Notes: a model not told the origin generated them from the sequence alone. A stretch of 64,000 nt of DNA from Symsagittifera roscoffensis (GCF_963678635.1 NC_087070.1:54228617-54292616); one strand, 5' to 3'; positions 22,573 to 32,698 are shown, counted from the stretch's first letter. Numbers and translations: made by a program.

Positions 22573-23283
22573 ATGGATAATTTCAACTTGGATGAATTGA
22601 TGGACCTGGCAGAGGCATATGTAGGACCGATGGTAGATGCGATCTATCGTCGGCTAATGGATCGAGACTTCGCTCTGGAGGACCCAGAGGTAGTCATGTT
22701 GCTGACCGCCCTGATAAACATCTTGGGGCATGAAAACCGTGGGGACCGCCCCGCGGAAGTCCTATTGATGACAGCATACGGAGAAAGGGGAGTACTAGAC
22801 CGCGCGAACATGAGAGTGATGAGGTGGAGAAACGGGGCTCTCCCAGGGAGTGACTTGGCGAATGAGCCTGGATTGGGAAGTTCTAGGACTTATCAACCAG
22901 GTGAAATGCCTTTGCCCTCCAAGCCCAAGCCTGGGCTGAGGAGAAAGCATCAAGAGATGAACAGCGAGACTGCCTCGTCTAGTTCACCACTGAGAATAGC
23001 TGTGCCACCAAAGAGAGCGAGAGTAGAACAAGGGGTTCAAACGAACCAAACCATGCAAGATCTAGGTGGGATGAAGGATGAGCTGGAGAGGATCAAGAAG
23101 GAGCTGGATGAAGTGACTAAGACCATGCTCATTGAGGAGGACGACAGAGACATGTGGAAGAAATTGTTTGAAGACTGCAACAAAAAGCAGGGTGAAAAAA
23201 TTGAGCGCTTGAGGCGGGACTACAAGGAGCAATCGGAATGGGTGGCATTGACTAAAGCCGTGAAAAAAGTGATACCTGCATGA
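22573..23283 (+). CDS. Accessory ORF, N-terminal part: helical protein with NLS-like motif and coiled coil
   Basis: I start at ATG 22573 (MDNFNLDELMDLAEAY); the longer frame open from 22528 has no better start. The first 90 residues look helical, then a Pro/Ser-rich hinge (about 110-165) contains a basic PPKRARVE motif that could be a nuclear localisation signal. The last 70 residues are a charged coiled coil (KDELERIKKELDEVTK). It ends at TGA 23281, but the same frame runs on, through one more TGA (23458), into the SGNH hydrolase. It may therefore be the N-terminus of a single protein of about 790 residues that also includes the hydrolase. Function unknown. Confidence 0.6.
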   Translation: MDNFNLDELMDLAEAYVGPMVDAIYRRLMDRDFALEDPEVVMLLTALINILGHENRGDRPAEVLLMTAYGERGVLDRANMRVMRWRNGALPGSDLANEPGLGSSRTYQPGEMPLPSKPKPGLRRKHQEMNSETASSSSPLRIAVPPKRARVEQGVQTNQTMQDLGGMKDELERIKKELDEVTKTMLIEEDDRDMWKKLFEDCNKKQGEKIERLRRDYKEQSEWVALTKAVKKVIPA

Positions 23284-24957
23284 AGTATACCTCGTGGGCA
23301 GTCCCCGATGGAGCTCTTGACGCCTCGAGAGATGAGTCAGACAACGGAAACGAGACCCCCGACAACAACAGGTCGAGTGACGATCCCGGACCTGAGTGAC
23401 ACCTTGGGTGACCCAGTCGTGGAACAAACGGCGAGGAAGCTGATAGAGACAGCTGGTTGACTAGTCGCCAACAAGAATGCGCCAGGTTCCGGGGTGACTG
23501 CACCCTATGGAAAGATCGACGATACGGGCAGAGTACGACTCTCCCAAAGCGTGATGACCAGACAGGGAGTTAGTGACACAACGGCACCAATGGGGAGCTC
23601 TAAGGTCCCAGAGAGGAGGATACGAAAGATGCCGGCGAAGAAAGTGTCACGTGTGATAGATGTACAGAAGAACAATCAGTTAAAGTATAACTTCACAGGA
23701 GTTCCAGAGGCGGATTCGAGAGCTTGCTTCAATCGAGCGACCTGGAACCCGGCTGTGAACCTGCAGCAACCACCGCTGGGGACATCACATCTGATACTGG
23801 GAGATAGCTTAGTCAGAGTACTCTCGAACTTGAGGACCTCTTGGGTCACCACGGTGATGGCCTTTGGAGGCGCGACCATAGCCCAGTTATTTCGGATGGT
23901 GCAGCTGATGAACCCAGGGAGAATCCCTAATGTAATGACCCTAGTTGGGACAAATAACATCTCGAGAAGCTCGGATGAGGAGGAAGCAATATGGGAATTA
24001 ATGATGGTGTGCTTGTTTACTACTCTCTGGCAGAAGTTCAACTGCGCGGTACTGACCGTTTGTACTGTGCCAATGAATGCGAGGAGTTTGACTGCAACAG
24101 GGAGAAGGCACAACGAAGGAGTAGTCAGGTGGAATAACATCCTAAGGAATCTCGCAAGTCGGAACGCCGGAAGGATGATCCTCATGGACATCGAACATGA
24201 GTTGAGAGCTATGAATCAGGCCAGGCTGACTACAGACGGCATCCACTTCGATAATATAGAAGGACATTCTTGGTTGAACAGAGTCTTCCAAGAGCGATTG
24301 GATGAGTTGGAAGTAGAACTCTTTGACACAGGAGTGCTAAAGGAGGAGGGATCATTGAACGAACCTGTGATTACCACCTTTGTGCCTCCTAGCCTAGAAA
24401 CACGCTTGGGGACGGTCCCGGCCGTGACGAACTATAGACAGCAGAGCTCTAGCGAACCAGGTCAAAGAACAGACGTTCAAGATCGGTTGGGAGAAGCGCC
24501 AATGAGGAGGACCATTAATCCTAGGAGAGGACTAGAGCCTGTCAACCCGAGGGAGGAGACAGCCAGCACCTCTAGATCGGACACGAGGTCGGAGACGACA
24601 AGGACCAGTCGAGAGGAAAGACGCCCTAACAGGAGTTCTCTAATGTGGTCGATGCCAATACCCTCTCCACGGCACATATACAAGGATGACCCGATGAAAC
24701 TGAACCTTCAAACGGTGAGCTTCGCAGAGGATGCCATGAGGATGCTGAACGGAGCAATGTTATCGGTCAGCGGAATGTACTCGATAACAGGAGTGGACTG
24801 ATTGATAGCGGCTGGCATAAACTTCAGCTCTACAACTGCCTTGAGATTTGCTGAACTAGAGGGACTGCCCTCTAATAACACAATGGGACCAGTGAACGCC
24901 CGACCGTTACAAGACGTAACACTGAATCACAATGAAGGTGAATATGAAAGAACCTGA
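23284..24957 (+). pseudogene. Accessory ORF, C-terminal part: SGNH (GDSL-like) hydrolase domain
   Basis: Open at 23461-24798 (435 codons counted from 23494) in the frame of the preceding coiled-coil ORF. It shows all four SGNH blocks: ILGDSLVRVL with the nucleophile Ser at 23806, FGGATIAQL as the oxyanion Gly block, LVGTNNIS as the Asn block at 23944-23967, and TDGIHFD with Asp 24235 and His 24244 as block V. Such folds are esterases or deacetylases acting on O-acyl groups. After the domain (about 24340 on) a disordered Arg/Ser/Thr-rich tail follows. TGA at 23458 and 24799 interrupt; the frame finally stops at 24955. Retroelement esterase domains are known in some LINE and DIRS/Ngaro-type elements; here it occupies the position where env would be. 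Confidence 0.72.
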
Positions 24958-27127
24958 AGAGCTAGAACCCATGAGAAAAATAGACGAAATCAGGAGATTC
25001 TCAAACAAGGAGCCGAGACTCACTAAAGAGTCTATGGGCGCACTACCGAAATCCAGTGAGTGCTGTGGACCGATCAGGAAGAAGTCATACAGCTACGTGT
25101 CCGGAGTCATAGGGATAGCGTACAACTCTTTCCTGAGTGAAGACATACGCGATTGCTTTTTTGATTACGAGCAAGCATTGTTGCTAAGGTTCTGGACGTC
25201 GAGAATTGCAACGATTAAAAGCGCTACTAATCCGCAGACCAAGTTGGGACTAGTCTTGGAAGAAAAGGTGACTGCACCTTCCGTGCCAAAATCCGACAAA
25301 CGAGTGGAGTTTGGATTGGGATTCTCAGATGAATTACTGAGAACGAGCTTGATGGTAATGTGGGAACTGATGAGACCAACATGGTGTCCTAGTCCCAATG
25401 CGGACTCGATACTACGAGCGACAGAAGAGGTGAAGAGGGAACTAAATGCAGACTGTAACCTGTGTGACCTTAACATCTTATATAATGTGATGATAACGGC
25501 CTCTAGGAGCAACGGAGAAGATAAAGTGGAGTTGCCTGGCTGGGGATCAGAAGACTGGGTCAAACCTGGTAGCTGTCTGGCAGAAGTCTGTGAACTGGAG
25601 GGTCACGTTTGTGGAAGTCTGGATTGCGTGAAAACCCTAGAGAGACAACTTAAGCAGTTGACGATATTGTTTGGGAACGTTATGATGAAAGCAAGGACGG
25701 AAACGGAACTGATCGCAGGTTGCCATGGAGGAACTGAGGTGAATCTTGTGACTGCACTAGGATTCTACAGCATGTTTGGTTCTTTAGAGTCACTATTGAA
25801 TCTAGAACAGAAACGTGAGATGGTCACAGCCATCAGTGTAAAAGTGTTCCCAGTAGTTTTGCAAACTGAGCAAAAGTACATAGGAAAATGGAGGGAAGCG
25901 ATTGAGACGGAAATGAACATCCGACACAGTGAAACTTATCGTAGACCATCATGAGCACGATATTTGGTGGGATCGACATTAGCTCCAATGTGCAAGAGCA
26001 GATACCCGGTGCATTTTGTAGCTGTGGATGTAAAAAGTACGAGAACGATCGTGGATCAAGCCTTCTCAGTGCCAAAGTGTGTGAGACTAACAAGAATGTC
26101 GGAGAAATCCTACGAGTTACTGTGTAAAATGTTCTCAGCAGTTCCAGAGAGAACAAAGGAGGAGTTGGAATCAATACTGGGGATGGAGTTCATGGGATAC
26201 GTGAGTGGGAACTTCAGTGACTTTGAGAGACGGAAACAGAGAGGATCAACCGTTACAGATTACAATACAGTAGACGAGAATGATGAAGTCCACCGAGTGA
26301 TGATGGAAGTGGAACCTCTACTGGAAGCTTCGGGAAAGCGTAATTGGAGGAGCATCATGTTGACACATGATGAGTTTCCCTGACACTGCTTACTGCAAAC
26401 ATGGTGATATCCCGGGCGTAGTAATCTGGCGTTGATCTGGTACTCTGGAGAGCTGCTCTCCATGGGTTTACCAGACTCATCACGGCCCATAACAACAGTG
26501 ATAGTGGGAGTTATAGTGGCGATAAAGTGATTGGAGGCTCATGTGAGAGAGAACAATAGACAGGAGGCGCCAACGCGAGAACAATTGCAGAAGTTGGATT
26601 GTCTAAAAGATTTAGATCTTTTTGAGACAACGTGCAAGATTCTGAACATTCCTATGGAAGTAAAAAAGATATGGTCAAGAAGACGACTGATGCCATGGTT
26701 TAGAGCCAACATGACTGCATGGTTGTAGGAGTATGCAAAAAAGCACACATCGAACCACGGCAGAGTGTACAGTGGGTATCAACTGGACATTGGGGCAGGA
26801 GCTTTCAAGCGAGCTTTCGTGACTCATCGAAATGCCGTGACCACCGCGGTGAAGAGAATTTCCAGGACAATTGAAAGTAGTGGAAAGGAAAAAGAAGAGA
26901 TGTTGAAGGAAGATTTGGAGAGAAACGTGACGTTGTGTCTCCACAACAGCTTCTGCAGGAACAGAGAATCTAACGTGGATCCCCTGCCTTGTTGTAAACA
27001 GAGGGTAGAAGAGCAGAAGTGTTGGAGGACTGCTTCCATCAGCGTCAGAATAGCTAACGATGTGTTGCAAGACACAGAAACTGTAAGTGCAGAGTCAATG
27101 TCACAGGAGGAGGAGACGGAACATTGA
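24932..27127 (+). pseudogene. Unknown third coding block, one frame with five stops
   Basis: Begins at ATG 24932, overlapping the previous frame by 26 nt, and stays in the same frame to 27127. It is interrupted by TGA at 25952, 26381, 26405 and 26528 and by TAG at 26726. About 730 codons in total. The first 340 residues are Cys-containing (SSECCGP, LNADCNLCDL, GSCLAEVCELEGHVCG) and mixed helical; I recognise no domain. A short hydrophobic patch (TTVIVGVIVAIK) ends at the 26528 stop. There is no signal peptide at the start, and no clear fusion peptide or furin-like site, so an env identity is not supported. The C-terminal piece (26765-27127) is Lys/Glu-rich with further Cys. Conserved frame over 2.2 kb suggests a real ancestral protein. 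Confidence 0.55.
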
Positions 27128-27965
27128 CGAATGGCGGGAGAGACAAGACGCAAAAAAAAACAAAATTAGATCAATTAAGAAGTTTTAGAACTTCTAAACG
27201 ACGAAAAAAGAAGAAACAAAGAGGTGACAAAAGAGAAGAAGTTAAAACTTAGAATTGTTTTATGTTTGTGACGAAAACTCAAGTGAGAAACTAAGCAACC
27301 AAGTTGTAATTGAATACTGAAAGAAAACATTTAGTTGAGTTTTGAGCATTAAAGAATTTGTTGCATTCATAATTTTGCATTTTGATTTTAGTTAGTGGCT
27401 TTAGAGACACTTAATATTTATTTAGAAAGGCTTGAGTAAAGAGTATATTTAAATATTCCAGCCTGCATGACGGTTTTTAATCAACTAGGAGAAGTGATCA
27501 CTTTGTGGTGACATGAAAGGCTTGGGTTATCTCTTGAAGAGGGAGATTGTTTGATTTTGTTCTTTCTAATCACAGAGTTCCTTAATTTTAATATTCAGGA
27601 CAATAACAACTAAAATTTCCGAAGGGAAGAAGCATAGTAGGATAATTTTAGCTTGTTGGTTGGCAGGACTGTCCTGCAAACTAACACCTTTTAAAGCCTC
27701 GGAGAAAAAGTTTCAAATCAGGGCAATGACGTTGGAAGTCAGAAAAAGGGTTTGTCTTAAGTCATATCCTCAAAGTGCAGATTATTGAATAAATTTAGAA
27801 GGCTATAGCACTGTAGTATGATGCCATTTAAATTCTGCAGTGAGTCGATATGACGCGGGTAAAAGTAAATTCGTGCATTTTGTAAATTCTGTTCGATGAC
27901 ACTGTACAATTTTTACGAATATTGCGAGATTCGATGGGGACATTGACCGGGCTGTCCGCGGAGTA
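27128..27965 (+). other. 3' untranslated region of right element
   Basis: AT-rich, no supported ORF. The polypurine tract expected just before the 3' LTR is not obvious: the last bases before TGTGACATTC are GGGCTGTCCGCGGAGTA. It may have decayed or lie elsewhere. Confidence 0.55.
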
Positions 27966-28829
27966 TGTGACATTCGACCAGAATGGACGAAAATGCAGTT
28001 TCGAGTTTTTAACAGCGAACCTTCCGAATTGGCGGTTTTGAAGGTTTAAGAGCGTTATTCAGACGATTAGACAAATCGTGAAGGCTGAAGGATTCGGAAA
28101 GTCCTAAATTTTAAACATTCGAAATGATGACGTAATAATTCTGAGAAACGTCAAAAACGGCCATTTTGGAGAAAAACCAAAATAAAAACAGAACAACAAT
28201 AGTTGCGACGACGACAACAACGAGAAAATTGAGAATCAGAATTGGAGAAAAACAGAAGTAGCAGAGACAGCTCCGAGTTGCAACTATGGTTTCGCTACAA
28301 TAGTTGCAAGGCCGTTGCAAAAAACGGTGAATGGTGGAAAACCAGCCTTCCGGAGGGGTCTCGGGACTGGAACCGATGTTTTTTATACAAACTTTTAGCT
28401 TCCCTATTATGTCCTGAAATGAATTTAAATAACATCTGAATTCATTTTACGAGGATGAGAAGCTGGGAGTTGCGGGAAAGGGTTGATCTATCTTCGATGG
28501 AGATGATGATTTTTATCTACTGAACAAAAACAATAGTAAAATAATAAGTAGTAGTAGCCCTGTTTTTAGGAGTGACCTCGTGGTCTGGGGATACTGAGAC
28601 CCAGCCATGAGCTCACTATTTCTGCATGTAATTAAGTTAATTTGAACGTTCTGGTCGAAGCCGGAGAACAGTAACGTTTTTGTCGGCCGGATGTTGAAAA
28701 GATCACCAAAAGAACTGGCTTGGTAGAGACGGTGAAAAGCATGTAGAGCTCTGTTTAGACGTTGGCCAGTCGTCTGAGAACCTAGCTTTTTTTCCGTCGA
28801 TGTGTACTTCCGACGGAGGGATTTTAACA
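27966..28829 (+). repeat. 3' LTR of right copy
   Basis: Begins TGTGACATTCG like the 5' LTR and aligns with it at about 94% by eye, with a 41-bp deletion near 28352 relative to the 5' LTR. Homology is solid to CTTCCG at 28812; the last dozen bases differ from the 5' LTR end, so the exact boundary (28812-28829) is uncertain. Confidence 0.9.
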
Positions 28830-28860
28830 TAATGGTTTAGAACCAAAATGTATGTGAAAT

Positions 28861-29310
28861 TGTAACATTCGCCCAAATACTACACAGCGACGGAGCGTAG
28901 AAAAAGTACCTATTAACGACTGGCAGGCGTCAGTTACCTTAATCCTACTCGTTTTTCACCGTCTCGACCTTGCCAGTTGATTTTCTGGTCTGTTTAGGGC
29001 TAAGTAAAAAGTTACTATTTTTAGGCCATCAGTCAAACGACTTTTGATCAGCTTTCGTTTACATGCGAACACAACCACATAGCTGAGTCTCGGATCCTCA
29101 GACTACGTGATTGCCATAAAAAACACGGCTCGAACAACCTATTTTAACATGTTTTTGTGCGACAGTTCTATATTAAACCCATTGGGGATGGATTGACCCT
29201 TTCCTCTTTCTAGCTACTCATATTCTAAAGTATCAAATTATACCGGTGTTAATTCAAAAATTTAGGACATCTGGCAGAATGGCACAAATATTGTAAATAA
29301 CATATGTAAA
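28861..29310 (-). repeat. Old, truncated LTR of the same family, reverse orientation
   Basis: Starts TGTAACATTCGCCC, the exact reverse complement of a good LTR 3' end, then follows the order of the left LTR with heavy divergence: a TTTTTCACCGTCTCGACC segment, TAGCTGAGTCTCGGATCC, and GATGGATTGACCCTTTCCTC matching GATGGATCAATCCTTTCCCTC of 6955-7866. Similarity fades near 29310. It is an older insertion only about 30 bp from the 3' LTR of the right element. Confidence 0.75.
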
Positions 29311-29618
29311 TTGATGTTTTATCGTCATTTAGATTAGTTTATTGTAAAAATCCTGACTATGCACATAGTTGCGAAAACGTTTGAAATTTACTTTTTAATA
29401 AAAATTTCTACAATGCATCAAATGCTGACTTGACTTAATTCTTGCAATATTGTCTATTGATGTATTTTTATAATGCTGGTATAGGCCCTATCCAGCTTGT
29501 GCACGACCGTACCTAAACGGAGGGGCCCCTTTTATAATATACCCTTTTTTGTAAAAAAAAATATGTGATTGTGTCATCCTGTCAAGTTATGACCTTCAAA
29601 TTTTTCAGATAGCATAAA

Positions 29619-30890
29619 ATGCGCAACAACTTGAAACAGTTCGATCTGGCTATTGTTGGCGGAGGAATAATTGGATGCGCAACTGCCATGCTTGCCAAAC
29701 GAATGCTACCTGCGTCCACTCGAGTGGTTCTTATTGAGAAGGAAAACACAGTTGGTTTTCACCAAAGTGGAAGAAACAGCGGTGTTGTACATATGGGACT
29801 TTATTACAAGCCAAACTCACTCAAAGCTAGGTTATGCCAGGAAGGTGCATTTGAAACGTTCGCTTACTGCGATTCGCAAAAAATTCCGTACAAAAAATGT
29901 GGAAAATTGGTAGTCGCTATCAATCAGAGTGAACTGGGACGTTTAGAGAATCTTTTTCAAAATTCTATTAATAACGGAGTACCGGATGTAAGAATACTGG
30001 AAAATAAACAAGAAATTCAAAGAGTTGAGCCGAATTGTGAAGGCATTAGTGCAATCTACTCGCCTTACACAGCAATTGTTGATTGGAAAGTTGTCACAGA
30101 ATCTTTTCGGCAGTCTTTTTTGAAAATGGGCGGTGAAATGATGTTAAATTTTGAGCTGATCGAATTGCGCCAATCGCCCCAATCAAGCCAAATTTTTCCG
30201 ATTGTTCTGAAATCTAAAAAAGGACAATCTATCAGGTCAAGATATGTGTTGACATGTTGTGGTTTGTTTTCCGATCGAGTTGCCAAGCTAAGTGGGTCAA
30301 GTTTAGAGCCTAAAATAGTACCAATCAGGGGCGAATATTTGGGGCTGCCTCAGAGAGTTGCTCGAGGTCTTTTGTCTACAAATATATATCCTGTACCAGA
30401 TCCTAAATTCCCGTTTTTAGGCGTTCATTTTACGCCGAGAATGGACGGCTCGTTATGGCTGGGACCAAATGCTGTTTTTGCATCTCATCGTGAAGGTTAC
30501 TCCTATTTTGACATCAGTTTAAGAGACACACTTGAGCTGATAGCATATCCTGGTTTTCGTAAGTTATCTTCCAGGTATATAATGAAGGGTCTCGACGAGT
30601 TAACTAGTTCTGTTTTCTCGCGTCGTCAGATAAGGATACTTCAGAAATATGTCCCGAAGCTACCAGCCAGTGAAGTTTATAGGGTTTCGGCCGGAGTGAG
30701 AGCTCAGGCATTGACCATTGATGGTAAATTGGTCGATGACTTCGTTTTTGATTCTGGCGTTTCCAGTGAAGCAGAAGGTTGTCGAATTCTTCATGTGAGA
30801 AATGCTCCTTCGCCTGGTGCTACTTCTAGTTTAGCAATTGCCAAATATTTATTAGATAAAATGCAGAAATCATTCTTAAATTTGACATAG
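29619..30890 (+). CDS. L2HGDH: L-2-hydroxyglutarate dehydrogenase, single exon
   Basis: A 423-residue FAD-dependent oxidoreductase that by family knowledge oxidises L-2-hydroxyglutarate to 2-oxoglutarate, normally in mitochondria. The N-terminal FAD-binding motif is FDLAIVGGGIIGCATAML (residues 8-25), followed by the family signatures HQSGRNSGVVHMGLYYKP (about 49-66), CGKLVVA, NIYPVPDPKFPFLGVHFTPR, SLWLGPNA, and near the C-terminus GVRAQAL and RILHVRNAPSPGATSS. It aligns over the whole mature family protein without gaps that suggest introns. ATG 29619 has an in-frame TAG just upstream. No clear mitochondrial presequence is present, so either an upstream exon is missing from my model or targeting is atypical. 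TTTTTCAG 15 bases upstream could be a splice acceptor for a 5' untranslated exon. Confidence 0.95.
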   Translation: MRNNLKQFDLAIVGGGIIGCATAMLAKRMLPASTRVVLIEKENTVGFHQSGRNSGVVHMGLYYKPNSLKARLCQEGAFETFAYCDSQKIPYKKCGKLVVAINQSELGRLENLFQNSINNGVPDVRILENKQEIQRVEPNCEGISAIYSPYTAIVDWKVVTESFRQSFLKMGGEMMLNFELIELRQSPQSSQIFPIVLKSKKGQSIRSRYVLTCCGLFSDRVAKLSGSSLEPKIVPIRGEYLGLPQRVARGLLSTNIYPVPDPKFPFLGVHFTPRMDGSLWLGPNAVFASHREGYSYFDISLRDTLELIAYPGFRKLSSRYIMKGLDELTSSVFSRRQIRILQKYVPKLPASEVYRVSAGVRAQALTIDGKLVDDFVFDSGVSSEAEGCRILHVRNAPSPGATSSLAIAKYLLDKMQKSFLNLT

Positions 30891-32340
30891 TAAATTGTGG
30901 AAAAATCTTTAGTAGTATGTTTGTATTCTTGCATTAGTTTAAATCTAACTATACAGTTGAGCTTGATGTGTACATTTGAAAAATTGTTGCGCGTTCGAGT
31001 CAGCCATGATATGGTGAACAGGAGAGGAGCTAAAGAGAGAAGTTAATACGAATCCAAATTTTTACCCATTTTTTTAAACGATAATAACACTTGCTACAGC
31101 AAGTGTCTTGTAATCGGGAACAAGACTTTTTGCCCTTAAACAACTCTTCTTACAAGAAACTGATCTGGCTTTAATATTGAACTTTAACAACTTTCAGGTT
31201 CCTCCCCATTTGGCCTGGAGGTAATGCGGTCGCTTTGGCACCCTAAGGTCTGGGGTTCGAAGTCCCGGCAGGATAATATTAGCAAGGTCAATTATGCCCT
31301 ATCAGAACTATCCTGCCATTTCTGATATCAATGGTTTAATTGAAACTGCAGGTTGTCGAAAGCTTTGATGCATAAGCGTCTACGCCCTTTTAGTTTAGAA
31401 AAAAGTTGTGACTTCAAAAGTGTCAAACTTTTCTTAAAAACTACCCTATCAAATCGGAGACGAAGGATTCAATCGAATGAACCGGTTGCAAAGTTTTTTT
31501 TCTGCAGAAGCGGAGACTCTTTAACTTTTTTGCAAGAAAGATGTTCTGTCCTTTTCACCTAATTTATTTTTGTAGAGAAGAAAATTAAGGTTTTGGGCAC
31601 AGTTCAATTTTCGCATTTTTCAAACTACGAATTTCATCCCGCATCAGTATAACAAATTCAAAAATTATCAAACCGGTTATTCCAGCTGTAGCTGGCCCCC
31701 TTGTGTTCTTTTATCGAGACATACGAAAATTTTGGTTCAGCTAGTTTTTTTTTCCAACATTTCTCACTTTTCTCGACTTTTTTTCAGGTTTGTTGTATTG
31801 CAAATGGCGCGAGGCTCCGCTCCGTTTCGGTGTCAATATTAACGCTCAAAGCGTTATCGAATCGGAAAAAAGACTTTTTCGGGTTGACAGCTAGTTTAAA
31901 CATTTAAGATGCTGCTGACATGCTCAGTTTCATGAAAATTCAAATTTAACTAGCTACTAGTTACTGAGGGTACATGCTATATATTGAACTCAAACCATCG
32001 TATGCATACTTATTGAATTTCTATATTAGTTTTCTGTTGACGATTTTTCGGCTTCATGGTTGTCGACTGAAGCTCTGTCTGTTTAGGTTCCGAATTATGT
32101 AGTTCACTTTGCAAACACTATTTATATAGTTATCGTTGATCGTATGTAGGCGTTACATGCTACTTTTTCCAATATGATTATTCTTTCCGGTTGTATTTTT
32201 GAGATTGTTAAGACGCTGAAACCACTTTTTTGAATGCTCAAAATCAATCCCATTAGGACCTGTTTAAAAAATTTAACCATGAAAAAAGTTTTTTTTTTAA
32301 ATTAGTTTTTCTACTTTTTTTTTCAATTTTAAAATCGTTC
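30891..32340. other. Intergenic spacer after L2HGDH, repeat-bearing
   Basis: AT-rich and without a supported gene. It holds a tRNA-headed repeat (31088-31290), then a stretch near 31460-31700 that resembles 49760-50620 (wording such as tcaaatcggagacga, gaaccggttgcaaagttttt and tcagctgtagctggccccc versus the later copy), so another interspersed repeat is likely. Confidence 0.5.
31088..31290 (+). repeat. tRNA-headed interspersed repeat, copy 1
   Basis: Starts with the hairpin ACTTGCTACAGCAAGTG and GTCTTGTAATCGGGAAC, then a pol III A-box-like TGGCCTGGAGG (31211) and B-box-like GGTTCGAAGTCC (31254). The same order appears at 35712 and 48684. The spacing of the boxes is tRNA-like, but the stems do not pair as in a working tRNA, so this is a SINE-type head. 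Confidence 0.6.
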
Positions 32341-32350
32341 GATCAGCGTC

Positions 32351-32698
32351 ATGGTGCTTTCATCCCATAACTGGTATCTAAAGTGGCGAGAAGCTCAGCT
32401 TCTCTGTGTCTCAAATTCCAATCATATTTCCGCAACCCCTTTCATAAACATCAATTCAATTCAATTACCTGATCCTGAACATTTAAGAGCAGCAAGGACA
32501 GACAGGCACAAACGAGGTCCCCTAAGCAAGGCAGAAGAAGATAAACAGACAGATCATGACAGTATCTGGGGACTTGCAGCATCTCAAACACAACTCGCGT
32601 TGAAAAGACAATTCTACAGTTGCACATACCATGAACAGCCCCATGTACGTGATCAAACACTGAAGGGTTCCGTGATTAAAATGTTTGATAGAAATTGA
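32351..32698 (+). other. Unrecognised ORF-bearing, higher-GC stretch
   Basis: An ORF of 115 codons in sequence with more G and C than its surroundings. The part from about 32455 is hydrophilic (PDPEHLRAARTDRHKRGP, then EEDKQTDHDSIWGLAASQ) and looks protein-like, but I recognise no family and no second exon clearly joins it. It could be an exon of an unannotated gene, a pseudogene fragment, or chance. Confidence 0.25.

Larger units (their letters stand above)
8951..28829 (+). mobile_element. Giant Ty3/gypsy-type LTR retrotransposon with accessory ORFs (about 19.9 kb)
   Basis: Direct LTRs at 8951-9854 and 27966 to about 28829 bracket a leader, gag-pol and two further coding blocks, all on the plus strand. 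Domain order is gag, protease, RT, RNase H, long linker, integrase, macrodomain-like segment, coiled-coil plus SGNH hydrolase block, unknown block, 3' untranslated region. RT before integrase and a GPF module after the DD35E core place it in Ty3/gypsy. Most gypsy elements are 5-8 kb, so this is very large. The LTRs are about 94% identical by eye apart from a 41-bp gap, implying an old insertion, and many stops and frameshifts confirm decay. I see no target-site duplication (TTAAA before, nothing matching after). Confidence 0.88.

Noticed and set aside
24932-27127. Envelope glycoprotein identity for the third block
   Set aside because: It lies in env position, but there is no signal peptide, no clear cleavage site and only one short hydrophobic patch, so I left it as unknown.
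8946-28834. Target-site duplication around the right element
   Set aside because: Bases before the 5' LTR (TTAAA) do not recur after the 3' LTR, whose end is itself altered.
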